From an uncultured Verrucomicrobiales bacterium (lineage in GTDB: Bacteria; Verrucomicrobiota; Verrucomicrobiia; Verrucomicrobiales; Akkermansiaceae): a DNA stretch of 32,442 nt. The stretch's first letter is position 1. Each line of letters starts with the position of its first letter. The DNA lies in assembly GCA_937958875.1 (NCBI GenBank), contig CALGMJ010000131.1, forward strand, positions 1 through 32,442, written 5' to 3'. The translations under genes and the position numbers were made by a program. Shown piece by piece: positions 16,989 through 26,340 of the stretch. Below the pieces are notes generated by a model that saw only the letters and a list, made by a program, of their open reading frames with translations, was not told the DNA's origin and did not search any database.

Positions 16989-18584
16989 TTAGAATGAAAG
17001 AGAGGTCATCATGCGGGTGACGGCAGCTTTGATGACAGAGGGAGGTAGAGCGAGTGCGCGGGTCGGAGTGATCGCGGCGATGTTAATCCCGTAGACATGA
17101 CCTTCAGGATCGAGAAGAGGTGATCCACAATCCCAAGCGCTGAGAGGAAGGCTGTGAGCGAGTGTTTCGGGGAAGGGACCGCGATAAACGCTAGGCATAA
17201 TAAGTTGAGGATGTTGGAAGTGGAGTCCAGTTGTCTTTGGAAGAAGGGGGGGAGGACTCAGGGTGAGCTTGCGAGTGAGGTGTTCTTCTCCGCGTTGAAT
17301 ACTCAGTTCTACCACGTCTCCTACTTCTTTTTGAGTCAGTAAGAGTGTGAGTTCATAGCGAGAACGAATGGTCTGATTATCGATTTTTTTCAGGCGATCT
17401 CCTGCCTTGAGGTCACTTTCGGTAGCTGGGCTGTCAGGTCGAATAGCGGCGATGACAAAGTCGCTTTCTAGCTGCTCGGGGATGAGCCCGAGTGAGGTCG
17501 TCTGGCTGCTATCGTGCTGGCTCACAGGGTGAGCGGGTAATTGATGGCTGAAGGTGCTGGTGACATCGAGAGCCGCTTCGCTATTTTCTGCTGAAGCATC
17601 ACCTAACAGGGTGTGATGATAGAGAAAGCTACCTGCCTTTAAGGTTTCAGGATCACTCCAGGATACGGTAGGGAGATTCTGAGCGGAGATGGCAATCAGT
17701 GCCAAATCTGTCTCTTGGTCAGTCGCAAGTAGAGCCGCTGGAAAGTCCTGGCCTTGAAAGCGAAAGAGAAAATCTGGTCCTAGGTCGCTCGCCTTCGTTA
17801 AAATGAGACCATCTGAACGAATGATCGTGCCCACAATAGAATTGGTGAGAGGGCGTCCTTCATTGATGATGAGCCCCGTTGCTGGGTGCTGCTTTCCTTT
17901 GGGAAGCTCTCCAAATTTTGGGATTTTTTTGTCGGAAATGGTAACCCCTTCCAATTCAGGGAAATCTTCTAAGAGACGTGAGATGTCGAGTGCCCGGATC
18001 GACTGTCCTCCATCCTTTTTTCGGAGCTTCATGCTGACCCCTGTCAGGGCTCCCTCAAGATTGAAAATAGGAGTGCCAACAGGGAGGAGTCCCTGTTTTA
18101 CGGCAAAGAGATTTTCGGGAGAAGAGCTAAGAGGATGAGAGCGGGAAAGTACGATGGATACCTTTTCCCCGATGGTAGGGCTCGGCGCTACGACAGGAAG
18201 GTAAAACCAGGTATTCGATTTTGGTGCTGGGGCGATGGTGCTACGGGTGACCTCGACACCTTCAGGGAGTTTCAGCAGGACTGATGAACGTTTTTCGAGG
18301 TCTTTGATCGTCTCCAAGATTTCTCGAGAACCGTTACGCCGGTAGAGTAGGTAAGGGGTGTCACTGCCGTCGATGCTTTCGATCTTAGGAGAGAGAATGT
18401 GCCCCTCTGAGCCGAGCGAGACCGCAGGGAGGATCTGGGTGAGCCCCAGACGTCCGACCATCAGGATCTGGTCCTGTAGCTGCTTCGTAAGAGTAATGGT
18501 ATGCTGCTCGAGAGGCGTTCCTATTGCGCTCACGGTGAGGAATGTGAAGAAGGCTAGCTTTTTAAATGATGAGAGCAGGATCAT
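16989..18584 (-). CDS. Catalytically dead double HtrA-like protein with PDZ domain
   Basis: This 531-aa exported protein appears to hold two degenerate trypsin-fold halves. In the first half (about 35-210) the positions equivalent to His and Ser are lost ('GHILSPKIES' and 'LPVGTPIF'). In the second half (about 230-525) the His region is 'ILTKASDL', the Asp is kept in 'ETDLALIAI', and the Ser region is 'WDCGSPLL', with Cys486 in the Ser position. A PDZ domain (about 365-440) interrupts the second half, as in the downstream protease. The shared 'ILTKxS' and 'GSPL' motifs suggest that the two genes arose by duplication. It is probably a regulator or scaffold for the active protease. It starts 1 nt after the BatD/E stop. 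Confidence 0.8.
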   Translation of the reverse strand: MILLSSFKKLAFFTFLTVSAIGTPLEQHTITLTKQLQDQILMVGRLGLTQILPAVSLGSEGHILSPKIESIDGSDTPYLLYRRNGSREILETIKDLEKRSSVLLKLPEGVEVTRSTIAPAPKSNTWFYLPVVAPSPTIGEKVSIVLSRSHPLSSSPENLFAVKQGLLPVGTPIFNLEGALTGVSMKLRKKDGGQSIRALDISRLLEDFPELEGVTISDKKIPKFGELPKGKQHPATGLIINEGRPLTNSIVGTIIRSDGLILTKASDLGPDFLFRFQGQDFPAALLATDQETDLALIAISAQNLPTVSWSDPETLKAGSFLYHHTLLGDASAENSEAALDVTSTFSHQLPAHPVSQHDSSQTTSLGLIPEQLESDFVIAAIRPDSPATESDLKAGDRLKKIDNQTIRSRYELTLLLTQKEVGDVVELSIQRGEEHLTRKLTLSPPPLLPKTTGLHFQHPQLIMPSVYRGPFPETLAHSLPLSAWDCGSPLLDPEGHVYGINIAAITPTRALALPPSVIKAAVTRMMTSLSF

Positions 18585-18585
18585 A

Positions 18586-20931
18586 TTACCAGACTTGTTG
18601 CAGTTGATCGAGAGGGAGCCAGAAGCTGGTGTCTGGAGTTACGATGAAGGCATGCGTTTCATTGCTGCTATCGACTTCGACAATCTGGCCGGAACGAAGA
18701 GCTGGAAAATCCCAGTTCGGCATTCCAACCTTCGGCTCACGTGGGAGTTCATCTGCGAGCACCATGTATTGTTCTGCGGCGTAGGCGTGCGAGTTTCTCC
18801 AGAAAGCAATGGCTGCAAAAATAAAGACAGCGACTAGGCAGAGGAATGCGGGCCATCGTGGAAAGTCTGACTTCAGACGTCGAGTGGCGATGAAGGCGAA
18901 AGTAAAGATCCAGCAGGCTAGAGAAATTTTTAGAAACTGGTCCGGGCGAAGAGCCAAAAATTGAGTTCCTGGCAGGCTTGCCTGGCCGAGACGTGTCAGA
19001 ATTTGATCCATGAGCGTGCGCCCTTCAGGATTTAATGGATCGAGTAGTAAGGCGGTGTGGCAGGCTGCTCGCGCCTGTGCTGGTTGGTCCGCAGCAAGGC
19101 GTGCCTTTGCTAGATTGAGGTGCAGCTCTGGATGTCCAGGGTGATCAACGATGATCTTCTGATAGCTTTCAGCTGCCGCTTGGTAGCGCTTTTCGGTAAA
19201 GGCTTGATTCGCTTCGCTAAGTAAGCTGGCCCGGAGTGGAAGTACGGTGAATGCTAGAATTAAGAGGATTTTGCTGAGATGGGTAACGATCACTTTAAGA
19301 TCGATTTCTGTTTTTTTGGCCCCAAAGGCGGAATCACTATGAGTGATGAGAAGTTCTGCCATCTCTTCATGCTCAGCAGGGAGGGCCTTTGCCACTTCTC
19401 GCGCGGTAGCACCTGTTGGTAAATTCAGAGAATTTCTCAGGGCTGGAAGAACTTCAGTGTCGATCAGGGTGGGAGCGGCTTCGTCGCTTTGCAGGCGTTC
19501 GATAAGTTCTTGGTTGTGGTTTCGTTCTTCCTCAGCTTCAGGATCGCGCTCGTCGAGCCGTTTACGGACAAATCCCGCTAGGAATGGGAGCAGGGGGGCG
19601 AGGGCAATGAGTGGAAATGAGATCGCAGGAAGATTAAGCAAAATCGGACGCTGAAAACTTTTTCCTTTTTCCAGCGAGGGCTGCATCAGTGGAAACTCTG
19701 ATAAGTTGTTCGATACCCCTATGAGTTGAATCTCAGGAGAAATGGAGTGGAGCTTCCAGTCCTCTTGCTGAGGGTCGAAAGTTGCAAGTGTAACTTTAGG
19801 GAAAGTCGCAGCTTCTCCGGTAGCAAGAAGTTCTTGTGAAATTTTGATCGATTGCCTCGTCGCAAGTCGTTGATTCCGATTCTCGTGTTCAGATTTCAGC
19901 TGAATGGAGGAAAAGCCCTTACGAGAAAAGTCGAGTGAACGCAGAAGGGTAGGGTTTCCGTAGCCTTCAGCGAAAATGGAGAGGTAGAGCGGTTCCTTCG
20001 GCTGGATCGCGCGAGGAGAGAGAAGGCCTCTCAGTTCCCAGTCGCCAATAAGTCCGGTATCAACTGCGTTTTCATGAGGGAGCGGAGGCACGCTTTTCAC
20101 GGGGAGATCTAGCTGCGCTAGGGAAACTCGGCTCAGGCGCTTATCGCTACTGGAAATGCTGAAATAACAATGGCCTTTCAACCGCTCCGTGGATCCCACG
20201 GTAAAGCGTGCCTGATAGTTATAAGCGCGGTATTCCTGCTCACCGACGAGCTTGGGCTCGATCCGATAGCGGCGGATATGGCGGCTAAATTGATCTTGGA
20301 ACCAGGAACGAAAGGGCCTCAGGTAATCTTCTGGTCGGGCTCGGCGTCCGGGCGTAGGCGTAAAGACATGCCAGTCGACGCCCTCGATATGGCGGTGCGG
20401 ATTTTCCTGCCTGTTCGCGATGCTGTCTACCGCGACGAGTTGGCGGATGTTAAGATCTACCGACTGACCGATGTAGAGTGTCTTTGGTGGTTCCTCAAAG
20501 CCGTTCCAGTGAAATTGCATGTCACAGCTGTTCGACGGGAGAGGGTTGGGATTAGCAATGAGGTCGTCTAGCTTGATGACAAATGATTCCTTTCCGACTT
20601 TCATCGGGATGGCTGGAAAAGTGATCGTTCCTGGCGAGGTCGCCATGAAGTTGATGGTGACCACATGGGCATCAAAGTGGATCATGCTTTCTTCGCGAGA
20701 GGCGATACGCGATAGCCAGAACACTTTGTGATGTTTCGGAAGCGGTGCGATATCGATTGGCTCTCGAGAGCTTACTGAAAATTGATACTCTCGGTACGTT
20801 TGGATGACAGGATTCGAGGGTTGGACCACTTGGTATTCGACCTCAGCCTTCGCTGAATGAAAGCCCGATAACATAAGTGCGAAAAACACCGGAAGCCAGG
20901 CTGGGTAGGAAATCGTGAAATTCATTCTCAT
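18586..20931 (-). CDS. BatD-BatE fusion protein
   Basis: This 781-aa membrane protein joins two Bat proteins. After a signal peptide (about 11-29) comes a BatD-type beta-rich periplasmic region (30-430) and a membrane helix (about 433-455), then a charged cytoplasmic segment. At 550-569 a second signal-peptide-like segment ('LSKILLILAFTVLPLRAS') leads into TPR repeats (about 570-650), two membrane helices (666-683 and 692-711) and an SH3-like tail ('GQIVEV...TSFWLPLDQL'), which matches BatE. Bat proteins are linked to envelope stress and oxygen tolerance in some bacteria, although their biochemistry is not settled. The start overlaps the BatB/C stop by 4 nt (ATGA). Confidence 0.82.
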   Translation of the reverse strand: MRMNFTISYPAWLPVFFALMLSGFHSAKAEVEYQVVQPSNPVIQTYREYQFSVSSREPIDIAPLPKHHKVFWLSRIASREESMIHFDAHVVTINFMATSPGTITFPAIPMKVGKESFVIKLDDLIANPNPLPSNSCDMQFHWNGFEEPPKTLYIGQSVDLNIRQLVAVDSIANRQENPHRHIEGVDWHVFTPTPGRRARPEDYLRPFRSWFQDQFSRHIRRYRIEPKLVGEQEYRAYNYQARFTVGSTERLKGHCYFSISSSDKRLSRVSLAQLDLPVKSVPPLPHENAVDTGLIGDWELRGLLSPRAIQPKEPLYLSIFAEGYGNPTLLRSLDFSRKGFSSIQLKSEHENRNQRLATRQSIKISQELLATGEAATFPKVTLATFDPQQEDWKLHSISPEIQLIGVSNNLSEFPLMQPSLEKGKSFQRPILLNLPAISFPLIALAPLLPFLAGFVRKRLDERDPEAEEERNHNQELIERLQSDEAAPTLIDTEVLPALRNSLNLPTGATAREVAKALPAEHEEMAELLITHSDSAFGAKKTEIDLKVIVTHLSKILLILAFTVLPLRASLLSEANQAFTEKRYQAAAESYQKIIVDHPGHPELHLNLAKARLAADQPAQARAACHTALLLDPLNPEGRTLMDQILTRLGQASLPGTQFLALRPDQFLKISLACWIFTFAFIATRRLKSDFPRWPAFLCLVAVFIFAAIAFWRNSHAYAAEQYMVLADELPREPKVGMPNWDFPALRSGQIVEVDSSNETHAFIVTPDTSFWLPLDQLQQVW

Positions 20932-23435
20932 TTATCCATGGAGCGTGGGACGCGACGGTATTTTTTTTCTAAACCTTCTAATAAACGGTCTCGGAGAGAC
21001 CCTTGGTTTTTTTGAGCTCGTCTTAGATCTGCTTCCCGGTCTGCTTTATCTTCAGGAGCTTGCTGTTGTTCTAAATCATCCGGGGTGCCTTTATCTGGTT
21101 CGGCCTGTTTTTCACCCTCATTTTCTTCCTGATCCTGATCCTGACCTTGGCCCTGACCCTGCTGCATTTGCTGAGGGTCGATGAGATGTTCTAGGGCATT
21201 TTTGATATGCTGAGTGGAGGGATGTAGGTCGCGGATTTTATGCGGTGCGGGCGCGAGTTCGATATCCTCGAGAGCGAGTTGGAATTCAGGAAATTTTTCC
21301 AGATCGAGAAGGGTTGGTTGATCCTGAATGACCTCTGCGGCGTAAATGAGATCTGTGATCGCCGTAGTAGATTTAGAAATTTTTTCCCGGTTGATTTCCT
21401 GACGAGTGGTCACCTCTTGGTCGAGGCTTCGTCGAAAGGCTGTTTCTTGCACCAGAGCTTCCATGGTGTGTTTTACCGCTGAAGTGTAGGCTTGATGGTA
21501 GGTGAGATAGGCTTTCGTACGAGCGAGATCACGGTATGCCATAGCGAGATTCTCTGGAAGTGTTTCATGATTGGGGAAAAGAGGAACAGTCTCGCGGTAA
21601 AATTCGAGTGATTTTTCATAGAGGGCAATGGCCCGTTTGAGCTGCTTCTCGATGCCGCGTTTAGCGATCGAATTTGCCAAATGTTTTCTCACAGCCTCGC
21701 TTGCAGCATCGTCAGGGAAGTCTGGCACCATGAAACGGGCTTTTTGATGATGTAAGATGGCTTGTTGATAGAGGGCGCGAAATTGTAAGTCAGGGCGATC
21801 GACATCGGCTTCTGCGTACGACTGATCATAGAGATCAAGGAGTAGTTCGAATCGGTCTCTCGAAATCAGGCTGAGGTCAGGTTCATTCCGTTCCAGCTGC
21901 ATAGCCTGATTAAAAAGTCGCACCGAACGTTGGTTCCCAGTTAAGCCCGGATCGGTAAGATCCTGCTGCACCTCAGCTGGTAAATGATCGAGCGAGTTCG
22001 GGCTGTCGGAGACGGCTTTATTCCCACCCAAAATTTCATTAGCTCGTCTGATCCATGAAGCGGGACCAGCGGGATCATGAGTGAGCTGGCCAAGAACATT
22101 TTCTGACCCCGGTTCGAGAAAGATAGAAGTGGGGAATGAGGTGACCTTGAACTTCTTGGCCATGAAACGGTGCGCATTTCTTCGCTCCGCAGAAATGCCC
22201 GCCCGTGGAAGGTCAATGGTCCGAGAGATTACCTTCGCCCGTTCCCATTTTTGATAGCTGGAATGGTTGAGGATTTCTCGTTCAAAGGTGAGTGAGAGAG
22301 GGGACCAGTCACTTCCGGTAAAGTGGATTACGAGTGGGATTTCTTCTTCCTCAGAAAGCTTACGAGCATCACTGTAGCCAGCTAGTTTTTCATATGAAGC
22401 GGCCTCTTCCTGAGCATAACACTGACTACCAGTGAAATGTGGTTCGAGAAAGAAGAAGGCAAAAGAAGCAGTGAGTGGGCGCCATTTTTTTCCCCGTAAA
22501 GGTAAGAATAGATGGATTAGGAGTAGGACGAGTGCGATGCTCAGCGGGTAAGCATAGAGTTCCAGAGGGCGATTGTAGATTTCAGGGGCGATATCACCAC
22601 CGAAGAGTTCGATCGCGTCGATTCTCGCGTTCAGCTTACTGACCGTTTCATCAAGGTCTGCTGGCTTTCCGGTGAAAAATCCCCCCAGAGTTTCTTGAGC
22701 CATGGAGCGCAGAGGCTTGTCATTGGCCCGAGACCGAAGCGGACTATTAGGCAGGCTAGCCTCAGTTTTTGTATTGCCGAGGACGATGGTGAATATGGGG
22801 ATGTCTTTTTCAGATAAAGCTTTGATGCTAGCATCAGGATTATTGGAAACATTATCTCCATCAGAAAGGACGATGATTGCCGACCCAGGGGGTGGATTCT
22901 CAGTGAGCAGGGTATTCGCAGAGTCGAGTGCTGCTGCAAAATCTGTGCCTCCCACGGGGATGCTTCCTGGCTCTAGAATATTGAGCCGACTGAGCAGCAT
23001 GGTACGCTCCAGAGTGGTCGGACATTCAGGGAAAGGCGCTCCAGAAAAGGAGATCAACCCGATGCGGTCTGAAGGGCGACTGTCGATGATTTCTCGAGCG
23101 TAGAGCTTAGCCGCGTTCAGCCGAGTCAGACCTTCCGCATCGCTCGCACTCATCGATTTGGAAACATCTAAGAGAAAGATGAGATTCTTTGTCGGTTTAC
23201 GATGTTCGCTCAGAATCGTTCCTCCATATGGACGGATCAGGGTGAGCGCAGTCAGAATGAATGCTCCTAGTAAGACTGCCGTTAAGATGCGGCGGCGGGT
23301 CGGAGAGGCATTACTATGGAGACCGCTGAGTTGCGTCACGAGATCTTTCCGTGTCTTTACGGCGTAGCCGAACGCTCCCAGAACCACCGCAATGGTCGGG
23401 AGAATCCAGATGAGAGCCTCAGTTTTTAAAAACAT
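20928..23435 (-). CDS. BatB-thioredoxin-like-BatC fusion protein
   Basis: I use the ATG at 23435 (MFLKTEALIWILP), 4 nt after the batA stop; the longer track start overlaps batA by about 100 nt. The protein has 835 aa. Two membrane helices precede a VWA domain with MIDAS 'DVSKS' (D90), 'GGTDF' and 'LSDGDN', then a third helix. A signal-peptide-like stretch ('LTASFAFFFLEPHFTGS') leads into a thioredoxin-like domain. Here the expected WCxxC is WSPLS (377-381), so both Cys are lost, while the cis-Pro segment 'SFPTS' remains. Helical TPR-like repeats and a Gln/Glu/Asp-rich tail ('QQMQQGQGQGQDQDQ') match BatC. It is probably a scaffold and not a redox enzyme. Confidence 0.82.
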   Translation of the reverse strand: MFLKTEALIWILPTIAVVLGAFGYAVKTRKDLVTQLSGLHSNASPTRRRILTAVLLGAFILTALTLIRPYGGTILSEHRKPTKNLIFLLDVSKSMSASDAEGLTRLNAAKLYAREIIDSRPSDRIGLISFSGAPFPECPTTLERTMLLSRLNILEPGSIPVGGTDFAAALDSANTLLTENPPPGSAIIVLSDGDNVSNNPDASIKALSEKDIPIFTIVLGNTKTEASLPNSPLRSRANDKPLRSMAQETLGGFFTGKPADLDETVSKLNARIDAIELFGGDIAPEIYNRPLELYAYPLSIALVLLLIHLFLPLRGKKWRPLTASFAFFFLEPHFTGSQCYAQEEAASYEKLAGYSDARKLSEEEEIPLVIHFTGSDWSPLSLTFEREILNHSSYQKWERAKVISRTIDLPRAGISAERRNAHRFMAKKFKVTSFPTSIFLEPGSENVLGQLTHDPAGPASWIRRANEILGGNKAVSDSPNSLDHLPAEVQQDLTDPGLTGNQRSVRLFNQAMQLERNEPDLSLISRDRFELLLDLYDQSYAEADVDRPDLQFRALYQQAILHHQKARFMVPDFPDDAASEAVRKHLANSIAKRGIEKQLKRAIALYEKSLEFYRETVPLFPNHETLPENLAMAYRDLARTKAYLTYHQAYTSAVKHTMEALVQETAFRRSLDQEVTTRQEINREKISKSTTAITDLIYAAEVIQDQPTLLDLEKFPEFQLALEDIELAPAPHKIRDLHPSTQHIKNALEHLIDPQQMQQGQGQGQDQDQEENEGEKQAEPDKGTPDDLEQQQAPEDKADREADLRRAQKNQGSLRDRLLEGLEKKYRRVPRSMDK

Positions 23436-23439
23436 GACG

Positions 23440-24474
23440 TCAGACGAGCGTTTGTAGGATGGTATAGCGCAGGAGCAGGGAAATTGCGAGGAGGATGAAG
23501 CCGGTAAGGACCCAAGTAGGAAAGAGATCTCGCTCAAAAATCAGCGCTGGGTGAACCCGTGATGTCCGTTCTAGAGCGTCAATGGTATCCATGACTCTTT
23601 CAAAACCGACATTGTCTTTTGCTCGAAAAAATTGCCCTCCAGCGAGGCTAGCTACCTTTTCCAGTGTTCTAGTGTCAAAGCGAATGATTGCTCCCATCGT
23701 CTGCAGGTGTTTAGGGAGATAGGGCTGATCTCCTCCGATGCCGACGGTGTGAATGGTAATGCCTTTCTCCCGAGCCGTTCGGGCTGCTTCTTCAGGGGTG
23801 AACACTTCATCATCCACCGTATTGTCACCATCGGTGATGAGAATAATGGTACGACGGTTTTCGGAATGAGCGAGGAGTGCATTGATCGATGCTCCTAGGC
23901 CACCGCCAATATTGGTGCCACGATTGAACATATCCAAAAGATCATTTTCGAGGAGATCCACCTGCGATATGAGGAAATCATGGTCGAGCGTTGGCGGACA
24001 AGTGACATAAGCGTGGACCCCGAAGACAACGAGTCCGATACGATCGTGGGAGCGGCGTTTTACAAAGCGGGCAATCTGATCTCGAGCTACGCCTAAGCGA
24101 TCTTTTAAAGCGCCACTTTTCACTGCATTGACGACCTCGCGACGGCTATTCATTCCTTGCACGGGATCATAAGCGTCCATGCTATTAGAGTAATCTAATG
24201 CGATGATGATATCAGTGCCCTCCCGGGTAGTCGGCATCAGTTCAATATCTGATTGAGGACGAGCGAGAGCAATGATGAAGGCGATGGCTGCGAGAGCTTC
24301 TAGTAGGATCAAGAAGTGGCGGGATGACCAGAGTCGCTTCTTGATTGGTTCATCAGTGAAGTGTTCAGCTGAAGAAACGGCAATGGCCGCTGGGCGTGCC
24401 AACCATCGCCAGACCACTCCCGCAATGACAAAGGGAATGAGCCAGAGGACATAGGGGAAGGCAAAGTCAGGCAT
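23440..24474 (-). CDS. BatA-like VWA membrane protein
   Basis: This 344-aa protein has two N-terminal membrane helices (about 7-24 and 53-71), a periplasmic VWA domain with complete MIDAS residues ('DYSNS' at 94-98, 'RGTNIGGGL', 'ITDGDNT') and a C-terminal helix. This is the usual BatA layout. VWA domains bind Mg2+ and partner proteins and are typical clients of MoxR ATPases. The start overlaps the upstream gene by 8 nt and the stop is 4 nt before the BatB/C fusion. Confidence 0.9.
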   Translation of the reverse strand: MPDFAFPYVLWLIPFVIAGVVWRWLARPAAIAVSSAEHFTDEPIKKRLWSSRHFLILLEALAAIAFIIALARPQSDIELMPTTREGTDIIIALDYSNSMDAYDPVQGMNSRREVVNAVKSGALKDRLGVARDQIARFVKRRSHDRIGLVVFGVHAYVTCPPTLDHDFLISQVDLLENDLLDMFNRGTNIGGGLGASINALLAHSENRRTIILITDGDNTVDDEVFTPEEAARTAREKGITIHTVGIGGDQPYLPKHLQTMGAIIRFDTRTLEKVASLAGGQFFRAKDNVGFERVMDTIDALERTSRVHPALIFERDLFPTWVLTGFILLAISLLLRYTILQTLV

Positions 24475-25462
24475 GGTCGTCGTCCGGTTCCGGTTGAGGT
24501 TTTGTTTCCTGAATGAAGCGTCGTACTAAGGTGATGGCACGAGGGGAGTGATCTGTCTTAGGCTCATATTCGGCAAACTTAATGCGGTCTGCTAGCTGTG
24601 CCAGCCATGGGAGTTCGGACGCTTCAGCCATCGGGATTTTTTCGAGCCGCGTCACGGTTGCCAAGAATTCCGTGGATGTTTTCGCGGTGGCTCGAATGCC
24701 GAAACGTTTACTCGTGTAACGCTTCAGGAGATCGGTAAGGCGAGAAAAGAAAATGGTAGGGGTGAGCCCTTTCTCTGCTTCTAACTTTGCCAAATCATTG
24801 AGCGCCTTTTCCCAGAATGGCTGCTTAAGACGGCTGGACTCAGATCGAAGGTAAATCACGATCATCATCACAAAAAAGAGAATGGAAATCCCGATCAGAT
24901 ACCAGAATCTAGAAGTAGATTTCTCCTCTGGGGTGGCGGGTTTAAGAGCCGGGACAGTCTCGTTTTGGAAGTTTTTGGGGTTTTTAATAATAGCGGGTAG
25001 ATTCCCTGGATCAAAAACTTTTAGCTTTGGTAGTTTTACCTGCGCGACAAGCGGTGAGGAACGGTCAGTTGGAACAAGTTGAAGCGCGATGGAATGAGTC
25101 TCAGATGGCTGAACGCGGGTTGGGACGAAATGAGTGGTGATTTTCCAAGTTCGATAGCCATTCAGATTAAGCGAACCCCGCCGGAATAGATGTTTGTGGG
25201 TGATGAAATTCTGAACCGGTGGAAGAAACTCTGGAAAGCTCGTGGGAATACTCGTCCGGAGCTCGCGATGCCAAGGCGTTTCGACTTCGAGATAGAGCGT
25301 GGCTGTGTGGCCTAGTGCAATCGTATCGTTTTTCCAGCGGGCCTTAGAGGTTTTAGGTGCCTCATCATTCTGCCAGACTTGGAAAAATAGATAGCCGACG
25401 ATTGCTCCCACGGTGAGTAGTAGGAATGCGATAGCTTTTAGAATCTGGAAGGCTTTTTTCAT
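24467..25462 (-). CDS. DUF4381-like membrane protein of the MoxR/Bat operon
   Basis: This 331-aa protein has an N-terminal membrane helix (about 9-28), a periplasmic beta-rich region (30-185), a second helix (about 187-205) and a cytoplasmic helical domain ('LPWLAQLADRIKFAEYEP'). That matches the C-terminal part of DUF4381/BatD-like proteins placed between DUF58 and BatA genes. The molecular role is unknown. It overlaps the DUF58 gene by 4 nt and batA by 8 nt. Confidence 0.75.
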   Translation of the reverse strand: MKKAFQILKAIAFLLLTVGAIVGYLFFQVWQNDEAPKTSKARWKNDTIALGHTATLYLEVETPWHRELRTSIPTSFPEFLPPVQNFITHKHLFRRGSLNLNGYRTWKITTHFVPTRVQPSETHSIALQLVPTDRSSPLVAQVKLPKLKVFDPGNLPAIIKNPKNFQNETVPALKPATPEEKSTSRFWYLIGISILFFVMMIVIYLRSESSRLKQPFWEKALNDLAKLEAEKGLTPTIFFSRLTDLLKRYTSKRFGIRATAKTSTEFLATVTRLEKIPMAEASELPWLAQLADRIKFAEYEPKTDHSPRAITLVRRFIQETKPQPEPDDDHA

Positions 25463-26331
25463 CGGCGAGACATCCGGCGGTCAAAGAGAGCGATGAGAGC
25501 TGGTAAGTAATCGGTGGCGGTATCGAGTTCGACATAGTCGACCCCACTCTTGCGGCAGAGGGTCCGTAGTGCGTTCGTCTTACCGCTTGCTCGCTCTGAC
25601 AGAGTTTTCGCCTGAGCACGGGTAAGGCGGGAGACTGTACCTGTTTCTAAATCTTCAATTGAAAGCCCCGGAAGGTTCGGGAGGCTCCTTTCCAGCGGGT
25701 CAGAAATATGAAGGACGATGACTTCGTGTTTTCTAGCCAAGGTCTGCAGTGGTTTCTCAAAATCAGGAGTGATGAAATCACTCAGGATAAAGACGATGGA
25801 TTTCCTGAGCGTAGTTTTTAATAGATGCGTGATGCCACCTGCGAGATCAGTGCGGGGAGACTCCGGCTGGAAGGCAAGAAGTTCGCGAATGATTCTTAAG
25901 ACGTGACGGTGTCCTCGCTCAGGATCGAGCTGGAGTTCTTCCTGGTCTGAGTAAAGTAAAAGTCCTACTCGATCCTTATTCATCGTCGCAGAGAAAGCTA
26001 GAACAGCGGCGACTTCGGCCGTGAATTCTGTCTTAGAAGCCTGCCCGGAGCCAAAATTTCCCGAGGCCGATTTATCGACAAGGAGGAAGACATTCTGTTC
26101 CCGTTCTTCCGAGAAGAGCTTGATAAAAGGAGAGCCCATCCGTGCCGAAACATTCCAGTCGATAGCGCGAATTTCATCCCCTTCTTGAAATTCCCTGACT
26201 TCTGCAAACTCGATACCGCTCCCTTTAAAGGATGCCTGCCACGCTCCCGCGGTCCGGTTTTGCACAATGCGTCGGGTGCGGATCTCAATCTGCCGCACCT
26301 TTTCCATCAATTCTGTCGTGAGATCGGACAT
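25459..26331 (-). CDS. DUF58 VWA-like protein
   Basis: This 290-aa cytoplasmic protein carries the DUF58 hallmark 'FAEVREFQEGDEIRAIDWNVS' (about 42-62) and a VWA-like MIDAS 'DKSAS' (about 88-92). DUF58 proteins are nearly always encoded directly after MoxR ATPases, as here (9-nt gap), and are thought to be partners or clients of the ATPase. Confidence 0.93.
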   Translation of the reverse strand: MSDLTTELMEKVRQIEIRTRRIVQNRTAGAWQASFKGSGIEFAEVREFQEGDEIRAIDWNVSARMGSPFIKLFSEEREQNVFLLVDKSASGNFGSGQASKTEFTAEVAAVLAFSATMNKDRVGLLLYSDQEELQLDPERGHRHVLRIIRELLAFQPESPRTDLAGGITHLLKTTLRKSIVFILSDFITPDFEKPLQTLARKHEVIVLHISDPLERSLPNLPGLSIEDLETGTVSRLTRAQAKTLSERASGKTNALRTLCRKSGVDYVELDTATDYLPALIALFDRRMSRR

Positions 26332-26340
26332 AAATTCCCA

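Noticed and set aside
23436-23537. N-terminal 34 residues of the track ORF 20928-23537
   Set aside because: They overlap the end of batA out of frame; ATG 23435 starts a membrane helix typical of BatB.
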